NCBI GenBank assembly: GCA_027605045.1
Contig: JAQFWX010000178.1
Location: forward strand, 1 to 62,500
Length of the DNA: 62,500 nt
Direction: 5' to 3'
DNA from: Phallus indusiatus
Taxonomy: Eukaryota > Basidiomycota > Agaricomycetes > Phallales > Phallaceae
A program made the position numbers and the translations under genes. Positions 50,907 to 60,969 of the stretch are shown here, in pieces; position 1 is the stretch's first letter; every line of letters starts with the position of its first letter. Under the pieces are notes generated by a model that saw nothing but the letters and a program-made list of their open reading frames with translations, ran no database searches and had not been told where the DNA came from.

Positions 50907-52340
50907 ACTCCCCTTGTCATGATCTGGCATTGGTGGTACAGATCTATCTGTCAATAAACTGCATAGACTTGGAAATGCAATTATGCTAGAACATGGATGG
51001 AAGATGATTTGCTCCTTCAGTATACTGAAGCATCAATTAGCCTGTTAACTGGTGAAGGCTCATACACAAATCCTCATTGAACAACTGCACAACCCCTTGG
51101 TCAATTGCTCATTTCACATGGTGTAACACACCTATGAGGTGGGCTACTTGAAGCACAATCTGAATTTCCCCTTGGGTGTTTTGTTATCATTAATGATTTC
51201 TCATCTTGAGTTAAGTTGACTATCAGAAGCATATCCAGAGCATTTGGTGAAAACTTTGATGGAAATTTGACACCTTTGCTAGCCAGGACAATGTTCTAAC
51301 AGTTTAGCATTCTCTTTAATTAAAATATCTGAGTATGCTTGTTAGATTCATATACTTGTTGTAAATCTGGATTATAAAGATATGCCTTCAAATACATAAC
51401 CAGGTTCATTTTACCTTAAGACTACTATTCAATAGATTTTGAGAATAGAATGGGATGAGGATAATTTTCTCACAGTATTTTCAAGCATCCATTCCATTGT
51501 GGAATAAAGCATAAGTGACCTTTTATCATACTATTTGATAGTCAAATGACAAACTTTTAAGTTTTACTCAGGTAATAATAGAAGGGAAAAATGAAAAGTA
51601 AAAAAGACTGTGTGAATAGAAAATATCTATTAAAAAGCAGAATAGGTCTGGTCTGACTATCTAAAGTTTTGAAGAAGATTTTGATATTAAAGTCTCTCAT
51701 TACCTTCAGCAGGTTTAGCATCTCTAACTATGTACTTATTTACACTATCATATAGTCTAGGTGTTCTCTATATGACTAATTAGGATACTGATTTGATATA
51801 TATAATGAATATTAAAAAAAATCTACATTAGTTTGTTTAGATACAAGTTTTAGTCCTTGCTGCTTTGTTGGCTCTCACAGATCTTGTTAAACATGTCTGA
51901 TATACAAGATTAACCCTGATCTTCACACTATAAATATATACATATCTTATATTTCCATTGACACTGCTAACTGGACTTGAGGAGTCAATTTCAAGTGTTA
52001 AGATTGAAGAACATGAATGTTATTCCTATAACGAAACATCCTGTTATTCCCGGTAGCATGTTAATGGTGATATCATTTTGAAAAAAATGAGTAGTACTCA
52101 TTATCATCTAGTCCCTACATATGTAAGTCCAATCTTTCCAGCTCCTCACTGGTCTGCTTTTTTTATCCACAATTTCTTTCCATTGCTCACAGTACATCTG
52201 ATTTCAAATGTTTCTTCCCGATTCCTCTACCATTGTAGCTACCATCCTTATACAAAACATTGAAGTCAACACCTTCTTTGGGTCTATATATATATATATA
52301 TATATATATACTTTTATTATTCTCAGAATACACCCTCGGT
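50907..52340. other. AT-rich tract, no intact gene
   Basis: Base composition drops in G+C compared with the flanking genes. The minus strand of 51.0-51.3 kb may hold a broken retroelement tail. A (TA)n run of about 24 bases lies at 52287-52310. No intact reading frame of interest is visible on either strand. Confidence 0.5.
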
Positions 52341-52344
52341 AAGG

Positions 52345-52593
52345 TAGCCGGTGAGGTTTCCATTTTTAGTAAAAACTCTCCGGCTAGTAGGGTACTTTTT
52401 GTGATTAGCGAGATTTTGAATATATTTTTTTGATGATTCATCAATTTGATGTATGATGGATGATGAACTCTATAGTGAGCCCCCGCGTAGCGGGGGGCTC
52501 ACTAAGGGTGTTGGAATTTCTTCGAAATTCCAACACTGTCGGGACCGTCTAGGTCCCACGAATCTTTTTTTTTAATTGGCTGAAGGCCAATTA
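52345..52593. repeat. Cluster of five stem-loops
   Basis: Five inverted repeats follow one another within 250 bases: 52345-52386 (TAGCCGG-type arms of 11, one mismatch), 52474-52503 (AGTGAGCCCCC-type arms, G/C-rich, one-base bulge), 52508-52536 (perfect 13-bp stem with a TTC loop), 52541-52557 (GGGACC/GGTCCC) and 52573-52593 (TAATTGGC/GCCAATTA). The arms differ between stems, so this is not one repeated unit. Similar hairpin clusters occur in fungal mitochondrial DNA. Confidence 0.75.
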
Positions 52594-53033
52594 CATAGTA
52601 AAATCTCGAGATATTCATCATTTTGTATTTCACCCTTTGTATGCCTGATTAGTGAGCCTATTATAAAATCAATCCTAGGGTCAATCACTCTACAGCCTTA
52701 TTTTTTCTATCACGAGATCAGAGTGAAGTGGTCGCATTCAAACCATCAGAAAAAAACGCCGGTACACGGTTTTCAGGGTAGTCCCTAAGTAGTTAAAGTA
52801 AAAATGAAGCAATGTCACACAAGCTAGCCCACAGGCGGCGAAGTAAAAATAGTATATTCCGGCAACTACAACGAACAACAAACTAAAAATAAAGCTGAGA
52901 GTTATCCGCCGGGATTTTTTAGTACTATGTAAGAAAGAAACATGTAACGGAAAGAAGTAAGCAACTTGAAATGAGCCGCTTTTTTAAGGTTTGAAATAAA
53001 AGAGAGAAAAACAATGATTTGGAGCACTTTGGC

Positions 53034-54011
53034 TCAAGAAGAGGAGGCCCTCGGGCTTTTGTAAAGAGAAGTACAATCAGTATTGAAATGTGCGGCGAGA
53101 CTTCCCTCAATATATGCATGATCACATAGTGGGCATATTTCCCAGCGAGTGACTTTGGTTTTGGTTTTGGATGGGCTTGGGGTGGACGAGGATGGGCTGG
53201 GAGCTGATGAGGATGGCTCATCTCCACTGCCGCTTTGAGCTATAGCTAATAAGAAACAATAAAGATTATGATTAAGACAAGTAAAAATAAATAGAATTGG
53301 GCTTACGCTCTGCGCGATTTTGGGGCATTGGGAGTGCCTCCAGAACCTGACCCATTATTGTAGACGACGTGATTGGTTTTGTAGCTGTTTGAGATTGCAG
53401 GTTAGTTGCCTCGGTATTGCACAAGAAACAGTCGACGTACCCTCGTTTTTGTTTTTAGGAAGCAAATAAAAAAGTTGCGCGGTTGCAGTTTTGAATACAG
53501 CATCCAAGGAGACTGCATAGAGTGAGCTGTCCCGTCCGAGTTATTTGAGTGGTCAAAAATAAACTTACTATTAAAACGGCACCTTTCGCAGAATAACACA
53601 AACGCTCTATTGACGGTTGAAGCTGTAATGAAGCTTGGTTGAGTAGATACATAGCCACAAAAGCATTCAAAACTGAGGCGGCGAATGACAAAGTAATTGT
53701 TGAAGCCGCTTGGTTCAATACGACGACCATACACATCTGCCGGACTAAATAAATGAATATTGAGAAACCAAAGAAATGAGATAAGAAAACTTACTAGGAA
53801 ATGGCCTGATTTGTTCGGTCGCGCGGTCAAAAAAAAGCAAGTCTTTCGACAATGCCTGATCTATCAAAGGCTGGCGAAGAAGAGTCTTCAGGAAGTTCCT
53901 GGTTTCAATCTCATGATGAGGAAGATTAATAGTGTCTTCGTCTTCATTACCCAAGGATCTACGAGTTCGAGGACGGAAAGTATATGGGGTATAAGATTTA
54001 CGGGGAGGCAT
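53034..54011 (-). CDS. Small protein with a C-terminal C2HC (UBZ4/Rad18-like) zinc finger (unrecognised)
   Basis: Five exons rebuild about 240 residues from ATG 54011 (MPPRKSYTPYTFRPRTRRSL). The middle has a long hydrophobic or helical part (VVVLNQAASTITLSFAASVL, NAFVAMYLLNQASLQLQPSI). It continues LFYLLPKNKNEGYKTNHVVY, NNGSGSGGTPNAPKSRRA, a Ser/Pro stretch, and the finger ICPLCDHAYIEGSLAAHFNTDC, with C-x2-C-x11-H-x4-C spacing. Rad18-type UBZ fingers bind ubiquitin and have nearly this spacing. The intron after CYSAK could start at either of two donors (GTGCCG keeps frame; the stronger GTAAGT nearby does not). The stop is TGA 53034. I do not recognise the whole protein. Confidence 0.55.
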
Positions 54012-54518
54012 TGGTGTAGTTGACACGACAAAGTTCTTCCACTCGGTCTTCCGAGCTATATATGCGCCATTATCGGATACCTGACTATACGTAAAATTGA
54101 ATTTTCAACCAAAAAGAAAAGGGATACTATCCCCGAGGTGAAAACCATACATCTAAGTCAAAAAATGAGGCAAACCCGAGGCCGACACTGAAGGACAAAA
54201 GAAAATATTTGCGCCATGTTTTGGGGTATCTGCGCAACTTAATATAATTCAGTTTTGGTGGTTACAGAGTGTTTTCATCAAAGCTAAAAAAACGTACTTG
54301 TGATCTCTCACTAAATATGCCAGTAGGTACGCGAGCGCAAGGGCTCGGGATGAAAGCTCGTCGGAGAAACGTCTGATTTCCGACCGTCACCGACTGAAAA
54401 AAAAAGTTGTGCAGGAGACCGTTACATTTCAACATCAAAGTATCAATCAGGTTATGGGAAAAATTTAGTCAATAATGATAATGTAAGAACTTCAGCACAA
54501 ATTGCAACACTACCTGCA
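54012..54518. other. Divergent intergenic gap
   Basis: 507 bases between two divergent starts. I see no gene. Confidence 0.5.
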
Positions 54519-56440
54519 ATGGCGACATATTCCACCGAACAACTTGAAATTCTTCGTCAAGTGAAGCAGCTGCTGAATGATGGCGGTCTGAGCACTAATG
54601 ACTTGACTGAGACATTTAGTTCTTCACCTGTAGCTGAAGACCCGGTCATCGTTGAAGGCCCGGTTGTCCTAAATCATTCTCCAGGCATCACACGAACCTT
54701 GTCACCTGAAGAACTCAATAATGGCGAGGGACGTATCACAAGGAAATCCTCCAGCAGTGTTCATGCAATCGCTGAACATTCCTTAAATGCTATCGTTGAG
54801 TTTCCAGAGTCTGGTTCCTTACCTGGATTAGCTGTCGCCCATATCTTTCCAATCAACACGTCGGATAGCTGGGTGCATCCTAAGGATAACTTTCAGTATT
54901 CGCTTGGTGATAAACACGGGCAGAGTTACAACATCCGGTGTCATCTCTTGGCCCGCTATTCCAAAACCAAAACTCCTGTTCTTTGCACCAAACTTAGGAG
55001 AAGCTGTTAATACCGTTCATTCACCTTTATGATCAACGCTTACCAGTTTACTTTAGGTCGTTCAATCAAATGTTGCACGTTTAATACTGGTCACCAGAAT
55101 CCTCCCGATGTGTCGATGCCACATGCTAATAAAGAAGTCTTCAACAAAACCTTGGGATTTTATTGTGCGCTGAATGAGCGTGGCTGTCGTCTTGACATGC
55201 TACCTGACGCAGGATCAGACTCTGAGGAAGAGAAAGACAGAGAGGAACATGCGGATGGAGAGAATCAGGAAGACGCGGATGGAGAGACCGATGAGGATGA
55301 TGGAGAGAAAGGTGTGGATGATGGAGAGAAAACCACAGACGATGGAGGAAAAAATGAGGATGGTTCAGAGAAAAATGAGGAAGAAGGAAAGAATGCGGGC
55401 AGTGGAGAGAAACACGAAGAAGGAGGGAAGCACGAGGGACATGGAGAGACGAATGAAGATTTAATTTGGGTGCTTACCAATTCTCGTGCATCCAATAGCA
55501 TCCAAACACGACGGTGTGATGGAAAATTCATTTTGGAGTTTGAAAATAATGGAAGGCCTTGGATTCGGTAAGAACAGCCGTTGTATGCGTTTTGCTGCTA
55601 TAGGCTGACTCCAGCGCTTTACTTTGCCATCAGCTGCGAACACTATAAACGAGGGCAGCGAGGCCATTTAGCCCTCCGTAATTTGATTGAATTCGATATT
55701 AACTACCTCAAAGCACTGATGAACAATGATTTGAGATTGATCAGTGCGTATGAGCTGGAGGCGTTTGCCAACGGGTATGGCCCTCTAGCACCCTGCGGAT
55801 TGACATTTGCATATCATGAGCAAAAGGAATTGTGTCGTAAGTGATACCAATGTGTGCGTTATGAATTGCAACATACATACCTCAATCACAGCTGCCTGGC
55901 ACCGGAATCATGCAGGAAAAATTCAAAGGGGCGAACTTGTGAAACTGAATGATTGCTCGGCCCACTTCGAAATCTATGAACCAAACGATTTACACGACTG
56001 TCCGTATATTCTGGTGGTTTGTCGAAACCCCCATTCTCATTCAAATCCTCCTCGCACGCGCACTCCAGCATCAATACGCCTCAAATTCAACACGTTATTG
56101 TACCAGCTAGAGTGGCGTTTGACAGATGCCACCCCGCGGCGACTTCTATTGGACAGCGGGTTCGTGTCTGACCTGCGACGCCTCTTAAATTGGCAATCAG
56201 TATACGATCCGACACTTTCAGACCTTCACCCATCGTTTGCCAATCAAGATCACACTGGCCGCTTGATCAACATCCTCCGATCTGAGTTGTATCCTAAGGG
56301 AACTACTCTAATGAATGAGGTACCGGACCCTCCGGTATTGCAAGCGGAGAGTCTCCGCTTAAGTGGGCTGATCAATTCAGTTCCGTCCCTGGTCCATTCA
56401 GTACCAGCGCTCATCACTCTGATCGCTCCGGTCTTTTGAT
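54519..56440 (+). CDS. Member of an expanded Agaricomycete family of unknown function, truncated at its 3' end
   Basis: Four exons keep frame: 54519-54999, about 55055-55568, 55632-55831 and 55892 onward. The N-terminus MATYSTEQLEILRQVKQLLN is followed by HAIAEHSLNAIVEFPESG, IFPINTSDSWVHPKDNFQYS and a Cys-rich SC-RSIKCCTFN. A roughly 70-residue acidic run of DGE/NEE/GEKHEEG repeats interrupts the fold. Then come CEHYKRGQRGHLALRNL, CSAHFEIYEPNDLHDCPYIL and VVCRNPHSHSNPP, DATPRRLLLDSGF and LHPSFANQDHTGRLINILR. I recall this order from many copies in mushroom genomes, often near transposons, but have no function for it. The frame runs out at 56438 through sequence that is itself a repeat (56303 onward, duplicated at 59337), so the native C-terminus is missing. 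Confidence 0.6.
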
Positions 56441-56660
56441 TTCTCATCACTCCGGTGACTCAACACCTCTCCGCTTAGTGTACTCACTCTGATTTTAGTA
56501 GTCTCACCGCTTAACGGCCTCTCCGCTTAGTGTCCCATCAAGGAGAGTCTCTCCGGTAAGCAGCATTCCCATTTGGTGCACTCTCCGCTTAGCGCACCTC
56601 TCCGCTTAATGTATCTCTCTCTCCCCGGTGCATATATGCCCTTTCCACTGTATTTTCATA
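56303..56660 (+). repeat. Direct repeat copy 1 with CTCTCCGCTTAG motifs
   Basis: Begins ACTCTAATGAATGAG(G/C)TACCGGACC and matches 59337-59750 at high identity over the first 140 bases, including a GCGGAGAGTCTCCGC palindrome. It then breaks into irregularly spaced copies of CTCTCCGCTTAG and CTCTCCGGT(T/A)AG. The start of the shared block cuts into the coding frame of the preceding gene. Confidence 0.75.
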
Positions 56661-57429
56661 GATAAATTTTGTAACTAAAAGTGTATTCTATATCTAGAAA
56701 TATAGTAGGTATTTTTGGTAATTAAACCCCCACTGAAATCGCAGTGCTTTCGATGGATGCGTTCAGTGCAGTTTGGATGACACTCGGTTAACCATTGGTG
56801 AGTTCCTGCTATTTTTGGCAGTCTCTCCACTTGGCTGGCCTCTCTGGTTAGTGAGTGGCTCTCTCCGGTGCTCTCCGGTTAGTGGACCTCTCCGCTTAGA
56901 GTGCTCTCCGCTTAAGAATGCTCTCCGCTTAGTATCACTGCCCCTCCTCTGGGGCTTTTTTGCTCGTTTCAGTGAATTCCTGTAAATAAATAGGGTAGCT
57001 AGAAATGTATTCCAAATGTAGGTATATAAGAGCTATTTTTGGTAATTTATCCCCCTTTTATATCATGCTCCTTTTGATGGATGCGGACAGCGCACTTTGG
57101 ATGACATTCGCTTAAAATGTTTTCGAAATTTTTGATGACGTAAGTATATGCTGGGTCAAAAAATAGAGAAAAAAAAACCATTCTACCCATCTTTTTTTTC
57201 GTGCAATTCCGTGGAGAATTGAGTGTTCTAGAGCAAAAAGAATATTGCGCAAACTCACTATACTGAGAGTGACCCACCGGGAGATGGCCGAGTTAGCCGA
57301 GGCAACAAGGACCCATAAGGTAATTTGTCGAGATTCTAAAAATATCGAATGCATATTTTTCGGTTTTGGATTTGGCCGAGTTTTGGGGTCTGTAGAGCAA
57401 AAATAAAAAATTTGCACAAGTGCCTCTGA

Positions 57430-57880
57430 AATTTACATGTAGTTTTGACTCTAGAGAGCTCATTTCTTCATGAAATTGAAAACGAAAAAAAACGTAGTAA
57501 ATATTTTTCGAATCTGCACAACTTTCATTTTGGGCGCCTAATACTCCCAGGTTGGGAGTAATAAGCGCCCAAAACGAAAGTTGTAGAGATTTAAAAAATA
57601 TTTAGTACGTCTGTCATTAGTTTCTCATTTGGTGAAGAAATAAGCTCTGTAGAAGCAAAATACTATTGCGCACATCTGATACATTTACCGGAGTTGGCCG
57701 AAGTATGCTAAGCGAGTCCGTCGACGGAGTGTAAGCGCCCATAAGGATTAGATAGTGCACAATAGTATTTTGCTTCTACAGAGCTCAATTGTGCTTCAAA
57801 TTGAAAACTAAAACTGGACGTACTAAATATTTTTTAAATATCTATAACATTTATCTTGGGAGACAGGCGCTTGATACAGG
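57430..57880. repeat. Nested palindromes
   Basis: A near-perfect palindrome centred at about 57550 (GCGCCTAATACTCCCAGG against TTGGGAGTAATAAGCGCCC) has arms reaching to about 57435 and 57665. A second, centred near 57720, pairs AGAAGCAAAATACTATTGCGC with GTGCACAATAGTATTTTGCTT. All share a core resembling GAGCTCTGTAGA(G/A)GCAAAA. The same core recurs singly at about 57230, 59180 and in the right-edge array. Confidence 0.75.
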
Positions 57881-58092
57881 ATATACGTCGTTGGATGGTC
57901 AAGCTACAGTGGGTGACAGTGGACACTGATTAGATAATCAGAAAAAAGCTTCGCACTCTACCACTATCTTCTAGCACTCCATCCACTCCATCCAGACTCT
58001 TTTCCATCCTCAAATCTCTTCCAAACTCATTTCATTCATTTCTCAATACTTTTTTCTTTATTTGGAGGATTATTAGAGGAGTTTAAAATTGG

Positions 58093-58225
58093 ATGAGGTT
58101 GGACAGGGCTCAGGGGTTTACTCCGGTGAGTGAGTGGTTAATTACTATCTGATTATTCTATTTACACTGTTATTTCTTTTCAGAACCATTTTATACTCTT
58201 TCCGGTCGCTTTTTTAGAACATTGA
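58093..58225 (+). CDS. Possible tiny two-exon frame behind a C/T-rich leader
   Basis: After a 90-base pyrimidine-rich stretch, ATG 58093 reads MRLDRAQGFTP to a GTGAGT donor (58126); a TTTTCAG acceptor (58183) gives NHFILFPVAFLEH and TGA. That is 24 residues. The only support is leader and splice-site quality, and the mirror-image arrangement with the minus-strand frame at 60432-60748. Confidence 0.2.
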
Positions 58226-59336
58226 CTATGGGCCTACTATGATTATAATCCTCTTATACCCTATAAAGTTGAATCCTGGGAAAGTACTTCGGTTAGCGAG
58301 GTGGGCCCTTGTGGGCTGCCTAGTCTGAAGCCTTCTCTGGTACTACACCCTCTGTACTCCGAGAACTTGTATATAAATTTATTATTTTAAAGTGTATTCT
58401 ATATTAGGGAATATATTAGCTATTTTTAATCACTTTACCCCCACCAAAATAAGTCTGCAAGTGATGGATGGACGAGGTGGACTTTGGATGACACTCTGCT
58501 AGGCGAGGACACTTCCTCTTTTGGTATTCTCCCACAGTTCAACCTCGGTTAACTTGAGAGACTCACTCCGGTGCATATATGCTCTGTACTGTAAAAACTA
58601 CTGTATAAATTTAGTACAAAAATTTGTAGTCTTAATTAGGATATAGATTAACTATTTTTGATAATTTTTCCCCCGAGAAAAACCCCTGTTATTTGATGGA
58701 TGGACGAGGATGAGTTTGGATGACACTCTGTTAAGCGAGGACACTTCCTTTTTGAGAATAATTCTTCACACAGTTCACTCGGGTGTACTAGAGTACTAGC
58801 GAGTACTTTTCCCACAGTTCAGAGTACTTTTCCGAGAATGGAAAAGTACTCTCCCACAGTACAGTCTCGGTTATTTGAGGAGAGACTGATTTCGGGAGAC
58901 AGTACTTTGTACTGTGAGAACTGTTGTATAAATATGGTACAAAAATTTGCAGTCTGATTTAGTATATTTATTAGTTATTTTTAATAATTTTACCCCGAGA
59001 AAAATAAGAGTAATTTTGATGGATGCATTAAGTACAGTTTGGATGACACTGTATCAATGTATGCTATACCGCGTCTTCTACCTGATTAAGCGCTCATGAA
59101 CATTTAGTACCGTTTGTAGATATTAAAATTTGATTTAGTACGTTTTTTTTCTGGTACAATTTGGAGCAGAAATGAGCTCTGTAGATCTGTTTTACGCAAA
59201 CTTTCACTGTTCTTAATTTTGAGACGAGGTAAACTGTTATATAAGCAGACCCGGGAATCTGGCCTGGGTGTGAAAGGGATGGATGCTCGAAAACTAGCAA
59301 ATAAAGTATCAATTATTATTATTGGAATGTTTTCTA

Positions 59337-59750
59337 TCTACTCTAATGAATGAGCTACCGGACCCTCCGGTATTGCAAGCGGAGAGTCTCCGCTTAAGTG
59401 GGCTGATCTATTCAGTTCTGTCCCTGGCCCATTCAGTACCAGCGTTCATCATTTTGATTGCTCCGGTCTATCGAAATTTGATCGCTCGGGTGACTCTACC
59501 TCTCCGGTTAGTATATTTAATGTATTTGTAGTAGTCTCTCCGCTTAACAGGCTCTCCGCTTAGCATTTGATCAAGGAGAGTCTCTCCGGTAAGCACTCTC
59601 TACTCTCCGCTTGGGATACCTCCCCGCTTAACTGCCCTCTCCGCTTAACTACCCTCTCCGCTTAGTGAGAGTCTCCGTGGTGAGTTGGAGTGCTCTCCGC
59701 TTAGAGTGCTTTCCGCTTAGCATCACTCTCCGCTTAGTGTTACTGCACGT
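59337..59750 (+). repeat. Direct repeat copy 2 with CTCTCCGCTTAG motif array
   Basis: Matches 56303-56660 closely at its start, including the 3' end of the truncated gene's coding sequence (NELPDPPVLQAESLRLSGL). It continues into seven or more CTCTCCGCTTA(G/A) motifs, several only 20-30 bases apart. Confidence 0.75.
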
Positions 59751-59847
59751 TCGTGTTCATTTTATTTTTGTATATTTCAATGTATTTGTTTAAATAATAT
59801 AATAACTTTTATTATGTTAGTTAATATACATATAGTAAATACTTGTA

Positions 59848-60342
59848 AAGCGGTACGCTGAGAGCGTAATGGTATACTGGTAGTGGCAGCGTAATGGTAC
59901 ACTGGCAGCGTAACACTGCACCGACAGCATACTGGTACACTGACGGTGTAAGGGTACCCTGGCCGCGTAACATTGTACGGACAGCGTAACATTGCACGGA
60001 CTGTATAACACTGCACTGACAGCATAACAGTATACTGGCAGTGTAACATTGCACAGACAGCGTAGCGTTGTACGGGCAGTGTAGCGTTGTACGGGCAGTG
60101 TAGCGTTGCGCGGGCAGTGTAGCGTTGCGCGGGCAGCGTAATGTTTACACGGGCAGCGTAACGTTGCACAGACAGCATAACGTTGCACGGACAGCGTAAC
60201 GTTGTACGGGCAGCATAACGTTGCATGGGCAGCGTAGCGTTGAACGGACAGCGTAGCGTCAACATAACAGTATACCGTCAATATAACGGTACACCGTCAT
60301 AATAACAGTGTACCGTCATAACAACGGTATACCGTTATATTA
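59848..60342. repeat. Minisatellite with ~20-bp unit
   Basis: About 25 head-to-tail copies of a 19-20 base unit close to CAGCGTAACGTTGCACGGA, with drift at both edges (CAGTGTAGCGTTGTACGGG, GTCAATATAACGGTACACC). Because the unit is not always 20 bases, the minus strand shows several long Cys/Arg/Tyr-rich open frames that are by-products. Confidence 0.85.
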
Positions 60343-60431
60343 AAGAGAGTAAAAAAACACCTACATCCCCGAAGGGAGCATCAACGGTCGTTCTTAATCG
60401 ACTGGACGCAAAGAATTAATCATGACATAAG

Positions 60432-60748
60432 TCATGTGGTGATAATCCCGGCAAAGGCCACGTAGCCCTCAAACCAAGATGTTGTCCGATGACAACGAGC
60501 GGGACGGTGCACTTCAAGATCTTCAGAGCGGCGGCCTGATGAACGGCAACGGGACGTTGCGCTGATGATGAAGTTGTGCACCGGTCCGCAGGCTGCCAAA
60601 AGACGAGGGGAAATGTCCCCAGCTCCAGAGAGCATGACATACCTAGGAAGATGACAGGAAATCAGAAAAAAACGGAAAAAAGAACGAAAAACCGGAACGC
60701 TACTCACCTGGATGACACTGATCCAAACCTTGCCTTTATCTGACCCAT
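60432..60748 (-). CDS. Possible small spliced gene inside the inverted-repeat structure
   Basis: ATG 60748 reads MGQIKARFGSVSS to a GTGAGT donor (about 60706); a TTCCTAG acceptor (about 60643) continues RYVMLSGAGDISPRLLAACG, PVHNFIISATSRCRSSGRRS, EDLEVHRPARCHRTTSWFEG and YVAFAGIITT to TGA 60432. That is about 84 residues. A pyrimidine-rich leader (60790-60900, minus strand) precedes it. No domain is recognised. It could be a true element-borne gene or chance. Confidence 0.3.
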
Positions 60749-60946
60749 CCGGCACAGAAAACCCTCCAAAACGCTGTAGAATAGGTGGATGGAATGGAGG
60801 AGAGGTAGAATAAATGAAAAAAGCGAAAATATGAGGGAGATTTGGGTGGATGGGGAAGGGGAGGATGGTGGGGGAAGGCAGAGTGGTGAGAGAGTTGAAT
60901 TCGAACTCAGCTAGCTGTACAACACAGGAAAGATTGCGCGCGCACG

Positions 60947-60969
60947 GGCGCTTATCAGATAAGCGCCCG
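60947..60969. repeat. Perfect short palindrome
   Basis: GGGCGCTTATC followed by its reverse complement GATAAGCGCCC, preceded by GCGCGCGCACG, at the inner edge of the right arm of the inverted repeat. It corresponds to the GGCGCTTGATAC block at the inner edge of the left arm (about 57863). Confidence 0.75.

Larger units (their letters stand above)
56650..59060 (+). repeat. Dispersed ~130-bp repeat ending in TTTGGATGACACT
   Basis: Five copies here (ends near 56783, 57109, 58495, 58727 and 59050), and a sixth outside at about 61747. Each runs from an A/T-rich GTATTCTATAT(T)AGG...ATTTTT block through a CCCC tract and GATGGATG to the TTTGGATGACACT end. Spacing is irregular, so this is a dispersed family rather than a simple tandem array. 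Confidence 0.7.

Noticed and set aside
52345..52593. CRISPR array or Rho-independent terminators
   Set aside because: The host is eukaryotic, the hairpins differ from one another and there are no regular spacers.
55265..55531. Ser/Pro-rich minus-strand protein
   Set aside because: Antisense of the acidic DGE/NEE repeat in the plus-strand gene.
59777..60281. Three overlapping Cys/Arg/Tyr-rich minus-strand proteins
   Set aside because: By-products of the ~20-bp minisatellite; no leader, splice site or domain.
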